Positions 59,311 through 64,000 of a stretch of 64,000 nucleotides of DNA are shown piece after piece. This DNA comes from Fen-178 sp049516835 (GTDB lineage: Bacteria; Acidobacteriota; Terriglobia; Bryobacterales; Bryobacteraceae). The position numbers were made by a program, and so were the translations under genes. The stretch is from NCBI GenBank assembly GCA_049516835.1, contig JBEKSR010000001.1:1-64000 (forward strand). Direction: 5' to 3'. Numbering within the stretch: position 1 is the stretch's first letter; each line of letters opens with the position of its first letter. Below the pieces are notes generated by a model. That model was not told the origin of the DNA. It did no database searches and saw only the letters and a program-made list of their open reading frames with translations.

Positions 59311-61038
59311 TTACAGTGTTTTCCGGTCGACTTTCGCCAGTTGCGTATCCAGCACGCCGGCGCACATGTGCACGTCGAAATCCGAAACGTCGTGCAGCGC
59401 GAAGACCGGCACGCCAGCGGTGCGGGACCCCTTGATGCGGAAGAAGTCGGCTCCCTGGACGTCGTCCAGCACGAACGCGGGCCGCTGGTCTTCCTTCTCA
59501 GCCTTGATTTCAATGTTGTCGAACTGAATGCCCTTCACGTGCCGGACGTAGAACCCGTGTGAAGGCATGTTGCGCCTAACTGGCGGCGGCCCGCCCATAG
59601 CGCCTCTTCCCGGTTGCTGGCCGGGCACCGGGCCTCTTCCAGCGCCTGCCCGCCCCTGTCCTTCGGGGACGAACGTGCCGTCCGGCCCCCGGCCGTTGCG
59701 GCCTGGCCGCGGCTCCATGACAAACATGTCCGGCTCGGGATACATGTCCTCGTATTCCGGGGGCAGGAAAGCCGCCGCCTCTTTGGTTCCGCCGCCCTGG
59801 TGCAGCACCTGGACATTGCTGATCTTGACGTCTTCGATATAGTGGCCTGGAATCCCGCTGATGACCGATCCCAGCCCGGAAACCGAGCCGGAGCAAACAA
59901 TGTTGCTGATGATCACGCGCTTCAGCGTCCCGATCGGCCGCCCTTCGGGAGTGCGCAGGCGCCTGCCCAATCGCAGGAAAATGGGCGCGCTGATGATGTC
60001 CCTCATGGAAATGTTGGTCACCGTAATGTCTTCCAGGATGGCGCCGTCCACGGTTTCCAGGGCCAGCCCCTGGCAGCCTTCGAATACGCAATTCGAAATG
60101 GTGATGTTGCGGAACCCGCCGTCCGATTCCGTCCCGAACTTGATGCGCCCCGTGCCCCCGCCCTGAGGCCGCCTCTTGTACGTGCCGTCCAGCAGCGTCC
60201 CTTCTTCCCAGCAGCCGCTTACGTAGCAGTTGGTGATGGTGACGAATTCCGTCTGCTTGGAGGATCCCAGCGCGTGGTCGGCCTTGAGACAGATGCCATC
60301 GTCCGCCGGGGAATTCACGTAACAGTTCGAAATCCGCACGTTGCGGCAGCAATCCACGTCCATGCCGTCGCGGTTGGTGTCGATCTTCAAATTGTCGAGC
60401 GTGAAGTTGTCGATGCCGGTGGCCAGAATGCCGAAGTGCCCGCCATGCAGGATGGAGAAATCGCGCAGCAGCACGTTATGGCAGTTCTTGAGGCTGATGG
60501 ACTTGTTGCCCACGCCCGGCGTCTGGGCGCCCTGACCCCGGCTCAGCGATTTGCCCCAGATGCGCCCGCAGCCGAGAATGGCGATGTTGCCCAGTCCTTC
60601 GCCCCAGATCAGGCTGTTGTGGAAGTGGCTGTGGCCGAAATCCTGGTACTCGTCCCATTCGTTGGGCTCGGCCAGGTCGAACCCGCCGCCGGCGCCCTGC
60701 GCGGGCGGGTCGGCGGCAATGATGGTGGCCCCTGCATCGAGGTACAGCGAGATGTCGCTCTTGAGATGGATGGAATAGCACAGGTAATTGCCGGCCGGGA
60801 ACAGCACCGTGCCGCCGCCCGCCGCGCTGGCCGCATCAATGGCCTTGTTGATGGCGGCGGTGTCGAGCGTCTTGCCGTCGCCCGTGGCCCCAAACGTTCG
60901 CACGTCGAAGAAACCCGCGCCCGGCGGGCTCGCGGCTGCGTGCGCCATTCCCTGCCCTGCCTGAAAGGCCAGGCCAGTTCCGGCCAGTCCCGCGCTGGCG
61001 CGCTTCAAAAACTCACGACGTAGATTTTCAGTTGACAT
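59311..61038 (-). CDS. GH28-family pectin/rhamnogalacturonan hydrolase with Tat signal
   Basis: The product has 575 residues. A twin-arginine signal (RREFLKRA, residues 7-14) precedes a right-handed parallel beta-helix. FDVRTFGATGDGKTLDTAAI is the typical GH28 start. Catalytic motifs: TNRDGMDVD (Asp224 and Asp227), SPADDGIC (Asp246, Asp247) and LHGGHFGILA. A Gly/Pro/Arg-rich insertion (RPGRNGRGPDGTF ... GRGAMGGPPPVRRN, residues about 440-500) interrupts the C-terminal region. It probably degrades galacturonans outside the cytoplasm. Close to GH5 and GH43-like genes on the same strand. Confidence 0.85.
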   Translation of the reverse strand: MSTENLRREFLKRASAGLAGTGLAFQAGQGMAHAAASPPGAGFFDVRTFGATGDGKTLDTAAINKAIDAASAAGGGTVLFPAGNYLCYSIHLKSDISLYLDAGATIIAADPPAQGAGGGFDLAEPNEWDEYQDFGHSHFHNSLIWGEGLGNIAILGCGRIWGKSLSRGQGAQTPGVGNKSISLKNCHNVLLRDFSILHGGHFGILATGIDNFTLDNLKIDTNRDGMDVDCCRNVRISNCYVNSPADDGICLKADHALGSSKQTEFVTITNCYVSGCWEEGTLLDGTYKRRPQGGGTGRIKFGTESDGGFRNITISNCVFEGCQGLALETVDGAILEDITVTNISMRDIISAPIFLRLGRRLRTPEGRPIGTLKRVIISNIVCSGSVSGLGSVISGIPGHYIEDVKISNVQVLHQGGGTKEAAAFLPPEYEDMYPEPDMFVMEPRPGRNGRGPDGTFVPEGQGRAGAGRGPVPGQQPGRGAMGGPPPVRRNMPSHGFYVRHVKGIQFDNIEIKAEKEDQRPAFVLDDVQGADFFRIKGSRTAGVPVFALHDVSDFDVHMCAGVLDTQLAKVDRKTL

Positions 61039-61266
61039 AAATCCGCTCCTGAGAAATGACCGAAATGAAATTATAGCGAGTTGCGGACCCGATTCGAATC
61101 TGGCGGACTGGAACGGGTGCTTGACAGTTTTAGGGATTTCGGGGCTTTGAGCGGGAATTCGCTCGCGTACAGTCGCGGTTCTGTTCGAATGCCGCCTGTT
61201 TGCAGATGGTCAAAGAGCCATGACCCCGGGTGCGGCTGGCGAAGGGAACTCCGGACCAGCCGCTCA

Positions 61267-62283
61267 TCACTCCGGAATCAGCGCTCTCCAAATTGGCTGC
61301 ACCCAATCATCTTTGACCATGTCGTAAACGATGAAATCGGAATCGAACTGCCAATAGGTCCACGCCCAGCCGAGCGACTCCGCCGTGCGCGCCACGTGGG
61401 ACGTGTAGCGGACACGCGAATCCATATCGGCGCCGCCCCGGTCATAGGCCCCGAACTCGCCCAGCAGGATGGGCCGCTTCTGCGCCTTCGACCAGTCCTG
61501 AACGGTGGCGAAGTCGTCCTCCACCTTCCGCTTCTCCTCATCCGTACCCCAGCTTATCCCCGACAAGTTGGCTGTGGACTTGTTCCAGCGTGCGCCCTGG
61601 TGCGTGAAATTCATCGGCAGATAGTAATGGACCGTGACCACGATGTTGCGATCGTCGTCCGGGAGTTCCAGCTTATCGAGGTAGTGGATGTTATTCCACG
61701 CTGCCGGGCCGATGACTACATTCCGCTCGGGATTCGACTTCCGAACGATCGCCAGCGCATTTTTGATCCACGCGTTCCAGAGTTCCGGGGTGAGTTGGCT
61801 GTTAGGCTCGTTCAGAATCTCGAAGAGAACGCTGTTCGGCGAATCCTTGTAATGCCCGGCTACCTGCTCCCAGAAAGCCATCAGCCTTGGCTGGCACGTC
61901 TCGGTGTTGTTTCCGCATACGTTGTAGTCGTGTTCGTCGAGAATGACCGTCAGCTCATTTGCCAAAGCGTTGTTCACCGCCCAATCGAGGGTCTTGAACC
62001 AGGCCGAATCGAGCCGGTTCTTGGCGTCCATATGGGAGAATGCCTGCAAATTGATGCGAACCGTCTGAAACCCGCCCCCGCGGAGACGCTGGAAGTGCCG
62101 CTCTTTGAAACGCGCTTTCTCAAAGTCGCGCCACAGAGGGTCGTATCCGATGATGTTGACCCCGCGACGCATGCTCTTGATTTGATCCCACGGATCGATC
62201 GGAACAAAGCCGGACGGCTGTGCCCCAGCTACACCTGCGATCAGGCAGGCGAGCGCCAGCAATCTATTGGGTCCCGAAATCAT
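61267..62283 (-). CDS. Secreted GH5 family endoglucanase-like hydrolase
   Basis: The product has 338 residues. A signal peptide (MISGPNRLLALACLIAGVAG) precedes the TIM barrel: RRGVNIIGYDPLWRDFEKAR, TVRINLQAF, acid/base Glu159 in VLFEILNEPNSQL, VVTVHYYLPMNFTHQG, nucleophile Glu276 in RPILLGEFGAYD, and terminal WAWTYWQFDSDFIVYD. It hydrolyses beta-1,4-glucans or mannans by a retaining mechanism. Compact single-domain enzyme with no carbohydrate-binding module. No operon partner within 200 bp. Confidence 0.92.
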   Translation of the reverse strand: MISGPNRLLALACLIAGVAGAQPSGFVPIDPWDQIKSMRRGVNIIGYDPLWRDFEKARFKERHFQRLRGGGFQTVRINLQAFSHMDAKNRLDSAWFKTLDWAVNNALANELTVILDEHDYNVCGNNTETCQPRLMAFWEQVAGHYKDSPNSVLFEILNEPNSQLTPELWNAWIKNALAIVRKSNPERNVVIGPAAWNNIHYLDKLELPDDDRNIVVTVHYYLPMNFTHQGARWNKSTANLSGISWGTDEEKRKVEDDFATVQDWSKAQKRPILLGEFGAYDRGGADMDSRVRYTSHVARTAESLGWAWTYWQFDSDFIVYDMVKDDWVQPIWRALIPE

Positions 62284-62686
62284 ATTGCAGCCCTCGGTGT
62301 GCTGCTAACGGAGTTCCATCTCCGGAAGCGTGATTATCTCACGGATTCGGGGCGGTGAGGCGCTGGCGCGGACGGAATTGCCGGACCTGGAATGAGGCAA
62401 TGTGGCCGGCAACGCGGAAAATTATTACAGCCACCCGCGACGGGCCATTCCGGGAACCGCAGGCCCACCAGCCGGGAAGGACGGGCGGGGCGGCGCGACC
62501 GAGGGCGGGGGGATGGCCGAGCGGTATGACATTTTCGTGGCGAGCGCATCCAGGATTTCAGGTGTGCTTGTCCGGGCCTGGTATGGAGAACAGCCAGGAC
62601 GAGGGATCGGCAGCCGAAAGGCGGCTTGCGCGGGGTAATCGGCGGATTCTGAGCTTGCGGATGAGCGATAAAGATTCGGGGTAGGA
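62284..62686. other. Intergenic region, no gene seen
   Basis: About 400 bp between the GH5 start and the ORF6N remnant. A 109-codon plus-strand frame lacks family similarity and a ribosome-binding site. Confidence 0.4.
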
Positions 62687-63034
62687 TCACTTCTTCTTGG
62701 GGCTGCGGGCAATGAAACCTATGGCACGGGTGACAGGCGGGTTCTTTAATTTCTGGATGTCTTGAACGACGGAAACCAGGATAGCGGCGTGTTGCTGCTG
62801 GGTATGGGCCTGGTGCTCTTGGGCGGCTTCCAATTGTTCGACTTTGCGCGCCATTTCCTTGTTGGTGGCCAGCAGTTCGCGGAGTTGAACGAAGGCTCGG
62901 ACGATAAAGATGCTCATCCGCACGGCGTGATCGCTTTTCAGCACGGCTGAGAGCATGGCTACGCCGTGTTCGGTGAAAGCGTAGGGCTGATAGCGGATGT
63001 TCCTTCTGGGTGCGATCACAGTTTGTGATCTCAT
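62687..63034 (-). pseudogene. 5'-truncated ORF6N-domain DNA-binding protein
   Basis: The readable part MRSQTVIAPRRNIRYQPYAF then TEHGVAMLSAVLKSDHAVRM then SIFIVRAFVQLRELLATNKE matches the second half of ORF6N-type proteins, with a C-terminal coiled coil (ARKVEQLEAAQEHQAHTQQQ) and basic end. The N-terminal ORF6N core is missing, and upstream sequence (63040-63130) is unrelated, with a ggttcccg/cgggaacc inverted repeat. ORF6N proteins occur in phages and mobile regions. Translation from the internal ATG could still give a 115-residue protein. Confidence 0.7.
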
Positions 63035-63133
63035 GGTTGTCGGGAGGGTTATTTTGACGCCCACGGGGTTCCCGCGCCTGGGCACTCGAGCCGGGAACCG
63101 GCTTCCCCAGAACGGTTAAGCACCCGACTGGAA

Positions 63134-64000
63134 CTACTTCCCCGCGGCGCTGGACGGCGGGTGCAGCAGAACGCGCGTGGGCTGGTTTCGATCGCATCCC
63201 AGCCGGCCGTCCTGGTATTGCAGCTCGACAACCTGGATGACCGTCCGCCGCTGGGACAACGGATCGCCCGGCTTGAGGTCGGCTCCGCCCTGGTGGACAA
63301 AGTAGAACAGGAAGGCGCGGCCGCCACTCACCACGACGTCGGCATGTTGCCCCTTGCCGCGGTCCGTCGGGACCTGGCCCGGCTCTTGCAGGAGGGGGTC
63401 CGGTTGGGCGGTCCACGTTTCTGCGTCCCGGGAGCTGTACACCGCCAGCCCGTTCCACATGTCGGTGATCATCCAGTAACGATCCTTCCACCGAAAGATC
63501 TTGGGACCCTCGCCGGCACGGTCGCCGATGGCCACGCCACCCTGCTTCCACTGGTAGAGGTCGGGGCTGTCGGCGTAATAGATGTGGCTCCCATCGCGTT
63601 CGTTCTTGTACCACAGGCGCCACGTGCCCGTGCCCAGGCGGCACAGGCTGGCGTCGATCACCCGGTCCGAGGCCAGTGGCAGGGTGGATTCGTAAGTCCA
63701 CTTCAGTAGGTCATCGCTGGTCAGGTGGACGATTTCGCGCGGCGCATTCCAGTCGTTGAAGATGCCCGGAACAACCGAGAGGTACATGTGATACTTCTTG
63801 CCGCCGTCGATGACATCCGGCGCCCAGTGGGTGTAATCGGGCTGGCCATAGCCGATCTCCGCCGTGCCGCGGTATTTCCAGGTGGCCCCTCCATCCGCGG
63901 ATTCGGCAATGCCGATGCGGGTACCGTGTACCCACGCTACGCCCCGTGCGTCGCGCAAATCCGCGCGGCGATTGGTGTAGAACATGAACCATTTTTTCTC
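63134..64000 (-). CDS. GH43/GH32-like five-bladed propeller glycosidase (5' end outside window)
   Basis: At least 288 residues, open to the right edge (preceded by EKKWF). The pattern of W-x-Y-R-G, THWAPDVIDGGKKYHMYLSV, DRVIDASLCRLGTGTWRLWY, GEGPKIFRWKDRYWMITDMW and GKGQHADVVVSGGRAFLFYF is that of GH43/GH117-type propellers. Acidic residues at WAPDV, VIDAS and GEGPK correspond in position to the catalytic triad (base, pKa modulator, acid). It probably removes arabinose, xylose or related side chains. Lacks the N-terminus here, so no signal peptide can be judged. Confidence 0.78.
   Translation of the reverse strand, partial: EKKWFMFYTNRRADLRDARGVAWVHGTRIGIAESADGGATWKYRGTAEIGYGQPDYTHWAPDVIDGGKKYHMYLSVVPGIFNDWNAPREIVHLTSDDLLKWTYESTLPLASDRVIDASLCRLGTGTWRLWYKNERDGSHIYYADSPDLYQWKQGGVAIGDRAGEGPKIFRWKDRYWMITDMWNGLAVYSSRDAETWTAQPDPLLQEPGQVPTDRGKGQHADVVVSGGRAFLFYFVHQGGADLKPGDPLSQRRTVIQVVELQYQDGRLGCDRNQPTRVLLHPPSSAAGK

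Noticed and set aside
59614..61023. 469-codon plus-strand open frame
   Set aside because: Antisense to the GH28 gene.

Overview
The window looks like a chromosomal segment of an acidobacterium close to the Bryobacterales/Solibacteraceae (inference). The markers are a Solibacter-type C-terminal domain on an NHL-repeat protein, an acidobacterial duplicated orphan permease (ADOP), two Oar-like TonB-dependent receptors of about 1,170 residues plus the stub of a third, a membrane wHTH protein of a type common beside such receptors, several plant-polysaccharide hydrolases, GC-rich coding sequence and abundant small palindromic repeats. I saw no rRNA, tRNA, CRISPR array, insertion sequence or integrase.

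Layout. 1-9.7 kb: secreted NHL-repeat protein (cut by the window edge), a tetrapyrrole-methylase-like protein with a signal peptide, a Gfo/Idh/MocA oxidoreductase whose 3' end collides with a convergent gene in low-complexity DNA, gyrA, larE, a 43-residue membrane protein and a BON protein. 9.7-20 kb: GT-C-type membrane transferase with a BadF-type kinase, FecR/DUF6600-like secreted protein, ADOP permease, two small coiled-coil proteins, a HigA-like antitoxin without a toxin, a Lys/Pro-rich small protein and an OmpA-domain protein. 20-24.4 kb: a tight operon of Wzt-like ATPase, DUF167, M24 peptidase and a GH31-like protein lacking half its barrel. 24.4-33.5 kb: receptor stub, two full receptors and a divergent wHTH membrane protein. 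33.5-41 kb: housekeeping genes (pgk, nth, pgeF, a lone nuoB), a TPR/GT-C membrane protein and a ComEC-like lipoprotein.

41-48.4 kb is the most unusual part. A minus-strand operon encodes an OB-fold-like lipoprotein, a polytopic coiled-coil membrane protein, a periplasmic protein with two vWA domains, an ExbB/ZorA-like membrane protein with a very long coiled-coil tail, and a MotB/ZorB-like single-pass protein with an acidic residue in its membrane segment. Divergent to it are two paralogues sharing an unrecognised domain of about 90 residues. This resembles an ion-driven motor or envelope-tension machine with vWA adaptors and matches no named system I know.

48.4-49.9 kb is decayed, repeat-rich DNA. 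49.9-54 kb is a sugar-catabolic operon (MDR dehydrogenase, aldolase-SDR fusion, PHP-like protein). 54-59 kb is an E2-E3-E1 2-oxoacid dehydrogenase operon with fused E1 alpha-beta. 59-64 kb holds GH28, GH5 and a GH43-like protein (cut by the edge), with a truncated ORF6N gene among them.

Across the window at least five families of short palindromes recur. Several vary in the stem while keeping perfect pairing, and two copies lie inside reading frames.
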